From: Ctenosaura bakeri
Lineage: Eukaryota; Chordata; Lepidosauria; Squamata; Iguanidae
Direction: 5' to 3'
Length of the DNA stretch: 64,000 nt
Assembly: GCA_948474755.1 (NCBI GenBank)
Contig: CAOLHI010000741.1
Coordinates: forward strand, 248,001 to 312,000
The notes beneath the pieces are model-generated. The model saw nothing but the letters and a program-made list of their open reading frames with translations. It did no database searches and was not told where the DNA came from. Positions 22,979-32,420 of this stretch are shown here, piece by piece; position 1 is the first letter of the stretch; every line of letters starts with the position of its first letter. Position numbers and translations under genes: made by a program.

Positions 22979-23535
22979 AATTGAGCCCCACATTTCTTGT
23001 TGAAACCTGAAATGGTACAATACAGAAGGAAGCTGAAGCTAGAGATAACTCAATGATCATTTCATAGAATGTCAGCTAAAAGATACCTGTTCCTAGTTCA
23101 AATTTCTTGAAAAAGATAATCTAAGATGTTGCTGCAACAAATACCCCCACAAATAAATGTGAATTGTTATACTATATTAAAAAGTAAAGCCATGTAAACT
23201 GCATGCATATTTGTTAAACATCCCACTGTTAAACCTGTAGACTATATTAGAGTTCCTACTGAGATGTTATTAAATATGGTAGACAGATTCTATCCAGCTG
23301 TTCTGTTTACATCCAGGGCAGCCATTAAAAACAACACCTCTGAGATTTCACTCAAGCATTTCAGAAGCTTGTACTTTGAAAGAGCTATTGATATGACATA
23401 GAAAACAGCCTACCACTGTTGCTTTGGTGAATGGCATGTATTATAAAATGTTTCAACGCAGTTCAGTGTGTGAGATTCCCCCCTCACTGCCAAGGAATTT
23501 AGTTATGTCAACCTCAAACAACAAAACAAGACTTT

Positions 23536-23732
23536 TGCCATTTCTGCACTAGCTTGTTACAGTGCTATGAATCCACTTTCAACATCCTATGGAATCCTGG
23601 GGTTTGCAGTTTTGGGTATTTAGAATTTTCAGCCAAAGAGCTCTTTGCCCTTAGTAAACTACAAAGCCCAGAATTCCACAGGATGTTGAAAGCGGAATAA
23701 TAGCACTGTACCAGTGTAGTGCAGAAATGGCC
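23536..23732. mobile_element. MITE family A copy
   Basis: The left arm is TGCCATTTCTGCACTAGCTT and CCACTTTCAACATCCTATGG; the right arm in reverse is GGCCATTTCTGCACTACACT. The centre holds the typical AATTTTCAGCCAAAGAGCTC segment. TTA follows the right end. Confidence 0.75.
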
Positions 23733-23784
23733 TTAGAAAAGACTCACAATTTAGGGCAATGGGGAGCTTACAGGTTCCTATAAC

Positions 23785-23935
23785 TTGAGAATTGGACTAT
23801 AACTCTGGAAGCCAAGGTTCAATTCCCTGCTCAGCTATGGAAAGTCGCTGGGTGACCTTGAGCATATCACACACTCTCAGCTCCAGAAAACCCTATGGTA
23901 AGTAAGTTGGGAAATACTTGAAAGCACACAACAAC
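23785..23935 (+). mobile_element. Sauria SINE, 5'-truncated
   Basis: It contains the B-box region AAGGTTCAATTCCCTGCTCA, then CCATGGAAA-type text diverged to CTATGGAAAGTCGCTGGGTG, ACCTTGAGCATATCACACAC and the tail TTGAAAGCACACAACAACAA. Confidence 0.75.
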
Positions 23936-24152
23936 AATATCTTTTCCATGAGGGGTTAGGACCCATAAGAGAGAGTACTGAAGTGAAGGAATGAACAAAT
24001 CTACAGTTCCAACTGTCTGGTATTTACTCATGTGCTTTCCTGTTTAGAGAGGAGGAAGGGAATTAAGGTGAAAAAGAGAGAAGAAATACCAATTGTTAAC
24101 TAAACATTGATGAGGTTGCTTATTTCATTCATACACACACATACATATATGA

Positions 24153-24376
24153 CTGGCCCAAATACCTTAGACACCATATCCATCTGATCTTGGAAGCTAA
24201 GCAGGGTCAGCACTGGTTAGTACTTGGATGGAAGACCACCAACAAACATCAGGTGCTATAAGCTATATTTCAGAGGAAGGAACTGGCAAAACCACCTCTG
24301 AATACTGCTTGCCTAAGAAAACCCTACGAAATTCAAGAGGTCACCATAAGTCGACAGGTGACACGAAGAGACATAC
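24153..24376 (+). mobile_element. 5S-Sauria SINE with 10-bp target duplication
   Basis: The head is derived from 5S rRNA: TCTGATCTTGGAAGCTAAGC, AGGGTCAGCACTGGTTAGTA and CTTGGATGGAAGACCACC reproduce the box A to box C internal promoter region. The tail CACCATAAGTCGACAGGTGA resembles a Bov-B LINE 3' end. ACATATATGA is repeated at 24143-24152 and 24377-24386, marking a complete L1/Bov-B-style insertion. Confidence 0.9.
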
Positions 24377-24621
24377 ACATATATGAGTGATGTACATGGT
24401 TATACAACTATTACCTGGCTGTGTTTCTAGGTAAAGATCTCAAATTCAGACTGTAGACAATCATAGTAGTATTCTGTCTACTCTTTCTCTTTGAACAAAA
24501 AGACTAATTAATCAAAGAATGGCAATTCCAGAGAAAAGTGTAATGTGGAAGCAACCCATATATCAGAGAAAAGATTTGAACTGGAGGAAAACAGCTCATT
24601 CATTTAAAACACTATGCTAAT

Positions 24622-24930
24622 TGTTGTTATATGCCTTCAAGTTGCCTCTAGCTTACAGCAACCCTAAATATTCCTTATCTAAGAAAAGCCAATGAAATTC
24701 ATGGGGTCATTATAAGTTGACAGGTGACTTGAAGGCACATACTCAAGCAAAAGGAGAACATATCATGGGGTCTTCTTGGCAAGATTTGTTCACAGGGGGT
24801 TTGCCATTGCCTTCATCTGAGGCTGAAGGAGTGTGACTTACCCAGGATTGCTCAGTGCCTGAGCAGGAATTTGAATCTTGGTCCCCAGAGTCATAGCCCA
24901 ACAATCAACCCACTACACCCCACTGGCTAT
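24622..24930 (-). mobile_element. Sauria SINE, antisense, with a nested plus-strand SINE tail
   Basis: The reversed tail (TTGTTGTTATATGCCTTCAA, TTACAGCAACCCTAA) ends at about 24668 and the same element resumes at about 24752 with ACATATCATGGGGTCTTCTT, GGCAAGATTTGTTCACAGGG and the reversed head TTTGAATCTTGGTCCCCAG. Between them (24669-24751) sits the 3' part of a plus-strand SINE (GAAAAGCCAATGAAATTCAT, GACAGGTGACTTGAAGGCAC). Confidence 0.75.
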
Positions 24931-25137
24931 ATGCTAATTGTACTTATAGATCTAGAACACAAAGGGCTTTAAGCAAACAACAACAAATCACTATATTTTT
25001 CAGTATGATATACAAATCCAGCACTAAATTGTTTAAATCAGTTTTTCTTAAAAAAAGAAAAGGATAGTGTTGCCAAAGCAGACAACTGATAACCAGCCAA
25101 GTATATCTGGATAGACTATTTTAAAAAAAGTAGTCAT

Positions 25138-25347
25138 GAGAGCAAGTATGTTGTAGTGGTTTGAGTGCTGGACTACAACCCTAAAGACCAGGGTTTGATT
25201 CTCCACTTGACCATGAAAACCCATTGGGGGACCTTGGGCACACCACATACTCTCAGCCCCAGAAAGCCCCATGACAGGTTGGCTTTAGGGTCTCCACAAG
25301 TCTGAAATGACTTAATGGCACACAACAATAACGACAACAACAACAAA
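25138..25347 (+). mobile_element. Sauria SINE, near full length
   Basis: The tRNA-like head has an A box (TGTAGTGGTTTGAGTGCTGG) and B box (GGTTTGATTC, 25191-25201). It is followed by CCATGAAAACCCATTGGGGG, ACCTTGGGCACACCACATAC, TCTCAGCCCCAGAAAGCCCC and the tail TGACTTAATGGCACACAACA with an ACAACAACAACA run. Confidence 0.85.
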
Positions 25348-26137
25348 TGATAAGTAGTAGGAATCAAACTGACTATATCCAAAATCTAACTGCTTCACAT
25401 CATGCACCACCAACAATGCACTAAATTAAATTCATACATTTAGAAACTTGAGGAGTGCATGCCTTTGTTTATATATAAGGAAAATATTTGTAGCGCTGCA
25501 CCAAGCAAATTACTGAAAGAAGAAAATTGCTTAATACTGTGGGGAGAGGAAAAGAAAGACTTCTGCTGGCAAAATCTATTTCCCTGGAATATACTTGAAA
25601 TACTAATTTGAAGTGTGCACTTTCCATTAACTACCAAAGTCCATACTTTCATACATAATGGTCATTATATAATAATTATAATTATACATACAATTATATG
25701 GTAATTAGTGGATTAATATTTTCACAAGAAACATTTATTCCTAAGCAATGAATTCTGATTTTTTGCTAGGATGGTTGTGTTAAATGGCAAAATTTGGTCT
25801 TATATGATCTTTTTTCTAACTTTCTAAATAGTGAAATAGATAAAAGATATTTCTTCACTGGATATTGATGGCTTGGAGATGTTTGTTGTACAGTGCATTC
25901 ATCGGCGTGTCGGCCAAAAAACATAAGCTGCACTAAATTAAATGGGACTTATTCTCAGATAAGCATTGTTGCTCAAATGAGCACTGCTTTCATGTGGTTC
26001 CCACCTGGTAATACACACCATGCACATACTATGTGCTTACATGGAAAGTGCGGAGAAGCAATTTGGCATCTGGACCACAAGCAATGAAGAAACACATCCC
26101 AGAATGTTGCAGTGGACCCTCGAAAAGCAACAAGAGT

Positions 26138-26351
26138 GCCTTTTCATATTACATAATTATAGCACAATGATTCTTCTTTAACTGCCATGGTTCCATTTTA
26201 TGGAATACTGGGATTTTAATAAATGACATTTAGAATTATCAGCCAGAGAACTCTAGTGCCTCACAAACAACAAACTCCAAGATCCCACAGGACATAGCCA
26301 GGACAGTTACGGGAGGAATCACATCACTATAACTGTGTGGTATGAAAGGGC
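26138..26351. mobile_element. MITE family A-related variant (TTTAACTGCCATGG type)
   Basis: TTATAGCAC, then TTTAACTGCCATGGTTCCAT and TATGGAATACTGGGATTTTA, mirrored at the right by GTGATTCCTCC-type text and TAACTGTGTGGTATGAAAGG. It has the same architecture as family A with a different inner arm. Similar copies are at 49567-49742 and 50069-50150. Confidence 0.6.
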
Positions 26352-26726
26352 ATCAGGTGAGTTGTTTGAGCCACGCAGGAGACTCTGAAATACAAGGAAT
26401 GATAGCTAATCACTGGAAGACAGAGGTTCATACACCATGCAACTTGTCATCTGTATTCCAAGCTGCCCTCAGCTGTAGCAAAGGATGCTGGTCACCAGGA
26501 CTGAACATTCAATTGCCAGTCTGGTGGTTTTCCACATGGAATGGCCTGAGCTTAAAAAAGTTATTGCTTCATACTACAACTCCCTGAATTCCCTGACCAG
26601 TAAGTACATTAGTGGCATAAACTGTCTTGACCACAGGCAACAACAAAAACAAAGCAAAACAAGCAAACAAAACAAAACAAAAACACCTGGCCAACTGTGA
26701 AAAGCAGATAGGGCGGGGGGAACACG

Positions 26727-27545
26727 ATTCATCATAGAATCATAGAGCTGGAAGAGACACAAGGGCCACTCAGCCCAACCCCCTGCCATGCAGGAATACG
26801 CCATCAAAACATCCCCAACAGATGGCCACCCAGTCTCTCTTTAAAAACCTCCAAAGAAGGAGACTCCACCACACTCTGAGGCAGTGTATTCTACTGTCAA
26901 GCTGCTCTTAGCATCAGGAAGTTCTTCTCAGTGTTTAGGTAGCATCTCTTTTCCTGAATGTTGAAGCCATTGCTCTGTGTCCTAATGTCCGGAGCAGCAG
27001 AAAAACATGCTTGTTCCATCTTCTGTAGGATATCCCTTCAAATATTTAAACATAACTATCAGTCACTTCTTAACCTTCTCTTCTCCAGGTTAAACATATC
27101 CTTCTCTTTAAGCCACTCCTCATAGGGTATGGTTTCCAGGTCCTTTACCATTTTGGTCACCTCCTCTGGACACATTCTGGTTTGTCAATATCCTCTTGAA
27201 TGGTAGTGCCCAGAACTGGACACAGTATTCCAAATAAGGTCTGACCAAAGCAGAATAGAGTGGCACTATTACTTTCCTTGACCTAGACACTATGCTCCTG
27301 GTGATGCAGCCTAGGATTGCATTGGCTTTTTTAGCTGCTGTATCACACTGCTGACTCATGTTCAGCTTGTTGTCTACTAAGACTCCAAGAAAGACTCCCT
27401 TTCACATGTACTGTAGCCAAGCCAGGTGTCACCCATCCTATATCTATGCATTTCATTTTTTTCTGCCCAAGGTTAGTACCTCACATTTCTCCCTATTGAA
27501 ATTAATTTTGTTAGTTTTGGTCTAGCTTTCTAACTCCTTAAGGTC
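26727..27545 (-). mobile_element. CR1 LINE 3' portion, antisense
   Basis: The minus strand encodes the CR1 ORF2 C-terminus: [20 protein letters not shown], then [20 protein letters not shown], then frame-shifted VQRR-TKMVK-LETIPYE and FKYLKGY segments. It ends in the CR1 3' UTR whose last bases, on the plus strand, are TTCATCATAGAATCATAGAG and TGGAAGAGAC (reversed TTCTATGA tail). It is 5'-truncated and carries frameshifts and stops. Confidence 0.9.
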
Positions 27546-29396
27546 ATTAAGGTTAATCTATTAATTAATCATTAACAATTAATCCATACTGTTTACTTCA
27601 TAGGTACTGGTTTACAGTTTCCATCTATGTCACACACTTTTCATGGACCTTTTTTATACGTATGCAAATAAAGACGGCGATCTTCCTGCCTTCTCCTATA
27701 AGCAGTCGCCCCCTAAAACTTTCTAATCCTTGTGAAAATTGGGGGGGGGGAGGACTGAAGCCATTCCAACACTGTAAAGATAATGGTTACCTACATAAGG
27801 TAACTTCCTAGTTGCTCATTTCATTATATACTGCAGTTCGTTCGTTCCCTCAGGGCCCCATTTTACTTTCAGAGAAAGCTCCGTTTGCTTACTGTGTTGA
27901 AAAGAACGCTCAGGAGATACGATTAGCAGTCACTTGTTTCAGTAAACACTGAATGTAACATATGCCTCTCAAGTAATGTGTACCCAAACATACAATTTAC
28001 AAATAATTAACATCATGTTAATTAGTCACATTAATTTATGCCACTTTGTGGAATTATTTCCTCAGAGTCTTTAGGAAGTCTGCCAGCAGTTTGAGCCAAG
28101 GAACTGTGAAAATTTGCTTGAAGTAAGTGTTGCGATTGGCTGTGACACACAGCTTGAACAGCAGCACCTGGGGCCATAAAGACTGATTGAAGATGGCTCT
28201 GCCATAAAGGTGGGCCATTAGGGAGGCTGTATGGGATGGAGCCCAGTCACAAAAATCTTTGCATAAAAACCTTAAGAGCCCTCTGCATCTAGATGTACTG
28301 TATACCAGCTCCAGATCATATTTTGGGCATACAGCCTCTCCCAGAGCTGGTTTGTTCTCAGACTGTGAAGCCGAAAGAGTGGCTTAAGAGAAAACACAGA
28401 CATGTGATCTGAAAGAGGCTGAGACATCTCTTGCTAAATGCAGAAAACTGTACCCCCTATAGTCAAATCATACAGTACCCACAGACAGTTATTTTGACAC
28501 ACAAGATAAGGTACCTCACAACCATCTCCCTTAATTTTATAGCTCTAAAAGTCAATTCTTAAAAAAATTAAATAATTATGAATTTGCTGTTCTTTACTGA
28601 CAGCCCAAATCGGCTACCTGATTGCAGAGGTGGCCCCAAATTTAGTGAATACTTATTTTAGTTTCAGTGGTAGTCATGTTAAGTTTATTATAAAAAGAAA
28701 AAATACTTGGCAAAAAAAATCAGTGTGTCATTCAGAAATTAAAAAACAACAACATTGCCATGCTTTTGAAGAAGATACTCATTAAATTATCCTTACTGCT
28801 CTGCTGGATGATACAGTGGTCTGTCATCTCAGTTGGTTCAGACGCTCACACAAATTTTAGTATGTATAGAAACGTTGTGCCTTCAGTGAAATGGTCTTTC
28901 ACAACTGGTTCTTTTCATACTTCCTTCCTATCTAGTTGTATTCCACATACTCTCTCACACCAGCTCAAGCTGATGTACATGCAAACTGTATATATTTTAC
29001 TCTATACAAGGGAAAAATGTTGCCGGTGAGAAACATCAAATGGCTGAAATTCATCCAGTAAGCCTCAAGAGTCAAGAGAGCTGTGATATGACTGTGCTGA
29101 GTTCAACACTACCCACTACACCATGCAGGTTCACTGACTGGCTTCCCAGAGGAACAGGAAAATGTTTTGCCTGGATTTTCTGTGGCTAGACAACTTTGCC
29201 TATACATCATAGCAGGAACAGGTTCTTCAGACACCAGAGGTTTGTGTTCTGAGCAGGAATCAGGTCCCAACTCAACAGTGTGGGATAAGCTCCCCTTCCT
29301 GTCCCCCCCAACAACAGGTCACCAATGTTTTCAGCATAATTAAAATGTCAAGTTTCTTGCCTGATGAAAGGAGGCCAGAAACAATTGGCCTTTCTG
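27546..29396. other. Intron; candidate regulatory block inside
   Basis: No exon was recognised. The 27830-28250 stretch is repeat-free and holds a homeodomain-type palindrome (listed separately). A G10 run lies near 27745. The 89-codon plus-strand frame at 28760-29029 has no recognisable protein. Confidence 0.4.
28004..28024. promoter_or_regulatory. Perfect 21-nt palindrome with two TAATTA sites
   Basis: TAATTAACAT-C-ATGTTAATTA reads the same on both strands around position 28014. TAATTA is the core bound by LIM-homeodomain and other Antennapedia-like homeodomains. A further ATTAATTTAT follows. Function is inferred from the motif only. Confidence 0.4.
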
Positions 29397-29576
29397 CACG
29401 GTACTGTTATAGTGCTATTATTTCAACATCCTGTGGAATTCTGGGGCTTGTCGTTTACTGTGGCCAAAATGCTCTCTGGCTGAGAATTCTAAAGGCCCCT
29501 CCCTAAACTGCAAACCCAAAGATTCCACAGGATGTTGAAAGTGGAATCACTACAACAGTGTAGTGCAGAAAGGCCC
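29397..29576. mobile_element. MITE family A copy (180 bp)
   Basis: The left end is GGCCTTTCTGCACGGTACTG, the right end in reverse GGGCCTTTCTGCACTACACT. The middle holds TCTCTGGCTGAGAATTCTAA. Small internal deletions remove part of both arms. Confidence 0.75.
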
Positions 29577-29908
29577 TCAGACATGATAAAAGTTTAAATC
29601 TAAATCTGATCATCCGTCTCAACTAGAGTAGACCATCAATCAACGGCACTTATATAAATGTTGATTTACCAAATTCCCATTGTCTGAATGGGACTAACAT
29701 TTGGATTTAGGCTTTAAAGGTGGAAAGAAATCTTCACCAATAAACAGAAGCCTACCCTTGTGTGAAGTGAGAAGCTGGGCAGGCCTGGGTACACTCAGTC
29801 AGTCATGGCCTCCAGAGTGCTCAGATAATGCACTGATATTTTTAGTAGGCAAAAATATAATACCAAAGATTTGTCTGTTAAACTGTCTAAGCAGGTTAGT
29901 GAGACTGA

Positions 29909-30175
29909 GGCCATTTCCACACAATGATGCTCTTCCACATCATTGTGTTGCAATCCCAGGTCCAGAAGGGAGCACATCAGCAACACTCCCCTGTGCACCT
30001 CACCAGCTTCCTGTAGAAGGGAGCGTGATGGTGCTGCCTCTTCCTTCCTTCCGCAGCACTGCCGGGCACTTTCTACTGCTGTGCTATGGAAGGAAGTGTT
30101 GCCAATGCACTTCCACGGCTTCTGCATGGGCAGGAGCGATAAGAGGACCGTGTGATTGCATGTGCAAAACCCTTT
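29909..30175. mobile_element. MITE family B copy, right end missing
   Basis: The left end GGCCATTTCCACACAATGAT is preceded by TGA, as in the 3801-4183 copy. The interior shares GAAGGGAGCACATCAGCAAC, CTTCCTTCCGCAGCACTGCC and GGAAGGAAGTGTTGCCA. The sequence loses similarity after about 30175. Open frames on both strands here are shadows. Confidence 0.65.
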
Positions 30176-31148
30176 TACTTGGGAGGAAACCTTGAAATAA
30201 TTCACATAAGAAAAACATTTTTTTTTCAATCTTGCTTACTCGTGGAACCCTTAGCAGTGCCTTGTGAAACCCTAGGGTTCATGGAAACCCTGACTGAGAA
30301 ACTCTGCTCTTGATTATTATTTCACTGGGTGCAATAAATCTTTACTACTTTTATTTTCTACCTCTCTGTCTGGATGTTACAATTTAATAATTGATGAGGA
30401 AGATTCACTTGTGCACTACTACACTGTACTCTCTGAGCAACATAGACAGTATCAGATCCAGGGAAGGAATCTTATGGTGAGTGATAGAAACACAAACGTT
30501 GGAACTGTGGAGCCAATCTGGATAGAGATTCTGTCACACTACGCTATAAGTATTTTGCTGAAAGCTATAATTAGCAGGTTAGAAAAGACTCCCTTAGCAA
30601 GAATTTACACAAGAAAGGTACTACTGCAAAGCTCCACTTGCTAGCTCCTTCCTTGTGTCAAAAAGAAATGGTATCCCAAACAGAAATTCCCTGAAAAACT
30701 GAACACTCCGGGTAAAGGGCAGGATACGGTATTGTGGGGACAGCCAGTTCCAGACACATAAACAGATGGGTGGGGACCTTCTATTAAACCACTCAGCCTG
30801 CCCAACCAGAATATGCTGAGCATTTATCAACTTGATCATATTACTAATTAAACCTTGTTCACCAAACATTTACCTGCTTTCAATCAACACATGAAGAAGG
30901 GAGCACCTACTTCCACCCCTTCCATCTTCACTTTCTCCATATTAAGAGCTGCAAGTTTGAAGAGAGTTTCCTGTTCACGTGGAGACCCTCCACACGAGCA
31001 AGGATACTGGAAAACCACAATGATGTTTGAGAACAGGAATTTGTCTTCAGACATTTTGTTTTCCATACAAGGAAAGCAAAATCAGCGAGACCAGATGTTT
31101 CTCTCTTTGTATGTTGGATAAAACTAGGTAAGTTAACGTCTAAAGAGG
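30176..31148. other. Intron without recognised features
   Basis: No exon or named repeat was seen. GTGGAACCCTTAGCAGTGCC at 30242 onwards may be a worn DNA-element end but has no partner that I could find. Confidence 0.4.
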
Positions 31149-31156
31149 ATATAGAC

Positions 31157-31577
31157 CAAGGGTGGGCAATTGTGGAAGGTGAAGGGATTACATTAGCCCT
31201 CTAAGAGATCTTGGAGGGAAGCATTCCTCAGCATCCATTTATGGAACCTGCCCCCCAAAGTGCCATCAAATGCCTTTTAGAGAACATGGGGGCTTTTTTT
31301 TTTTGGTCTTTCCTTGGGCATTTTTAGGCTCAGGAGAGGCCTTTTTTTGAATAATAAAAAGTGAGTAGACATTACTTCTTGTTCACTTCCTGTCCCTCTT
31401 TGGTGTGTGTGGAAAGTACATGGTAGAAATCTCTCCACGTTTCCACAAGGCATTTGGGGTACAAATTTTTCAAAAAAAATTGCAAGCAGGGGGTGAAAAA
31501 CACACTAGAAGTCCTTTTTTTGGGGGGGGGGGCTTCTGGAGCAAAAGAAGAACCAGGCTGCACTTTGCCCACCCCTG
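31157..31577. mobile_element. hAT-like non-autonomous element (421 bp) with perfect 8-bp duplication
   Basis: The ends are CAAGGGTGGGCAATTG and, in reverse, CAGGGGTGGGCAAAGTG. ATATAGAC occurs exactly at 31149-31156 and 31578-31585. An 8-bp duplication and CARGGGTGGGCAA ends fit the hAT superfamily. There is no transposase frame. A G/T homopolymer patch lies near 31516-31530. Confidence 0.85.
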
Positions 31578-31699
31578 ATATAGACTTTGCTTCAAAAGAA
31601 TTCAGCAGTTTTTAGAAACCAGCCAAATCTCTCAGAAAGACAAAATAATGCAACCAGTTCCTTTGGTACTCTCAAATGATACCTATAAAGACTCAGAAA

Positions 31700-32420
31700 A
31701 GAAAAACTGAAAAATAAAAACAGATTTACTAAATAATCCTACTAAAATTACTAATGACCACAACTACAGATTGTTGCATTGTTAGTTTTCTTATTGCTCC
31801 CAAAATCCGTAAATGTTTTCTAGTCTTTCAAAAAGCGCTCAGTTTGCAGAACCTATGTTAATTTGGCCATTTGGGCTAACTCTACAATCATAATAATCCA
31901 TTCTTCCATCCCCATATTCTTGCTGCTGTTATCATATATTGAAGAAGTAATCCATATTTACTATCCAATTCTTTATCCATAATGTCCAATAAAGACATCT
32001 CTGCTAAAATTACAAAATCTACCTTTAAAATGTTTTGGATTAACATATAAATCTTAGACTAGTAACTTTCCATCTTCTTACAAGTCTACAACATACTGAA
32101 AAAAGGCGCTCTCCTTATCTTGACATCCCCAAAATCAGCTTGAAACATTCTGGGAAGTTTTTGACAGCTTATGTGGGGTTAGATACCATCCATTCATCAT
32201 CTCATGTAGGTTTTCTTTTAAATAACTGAGCAAAATAGATTTTATAATTTTGGACCACATTTTCCCCATATATCCCTGTGGACATTATGCCCAACATTTT
32301 GGGCTGAAGTAATCATGTAGTCTTTTACAGACTCCTCTTCTGTCTCTAGTTTCAAATACACTTTTTAAATCCCTTCCACCATTTTCTATTCAGAAAACGT
32401 ATACACGAAGTAAAGTTGAA
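31700..32420 (-). mobile_element. L1 ORF2 C-terminal fragment, antisense
   Basis: The minus strand holds scattered pieces of the L1 ORF2 C-terminus: GKMWSKIIKSILLSYLKENL, then MMNGWYLTPHKLSK with the W-LTP-KL motif, then a degraded Cys/His-like segment. They correspond to the better preserved copy at 43602-43874 but have many stops and no initiation region, so this is an older, truncated insertion. Confidence 0.75.

Larger units (their letters stand above)
21905..23535. other. Intron with simple repeats
   Basis: No exon was recognised. A CT-rich tract (22677-22710) and a GACA-type tract (22946-22978) are the only clear repeats. Confidence 0.45.

Noticed and set aside
24150..24290. A 5S ribosomal RNA gene
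   Set aside because: The 5S-like part is diverged, joined to a SINE tail and flanked by a target duplication, so it is a 5S-Sauria SINE.
25138..25215. A tRNA gene
   Set aside because: A and B box-like text is present but no cloverleaf can be formed, and a Sauria SINE body follows.
29701..30229. 164-codon plus-strand and 144-codon minus-strand open frames
   Set aside because: Most of their length is the MITE family B copy at 29909-30175, with no protein similarity recognised.
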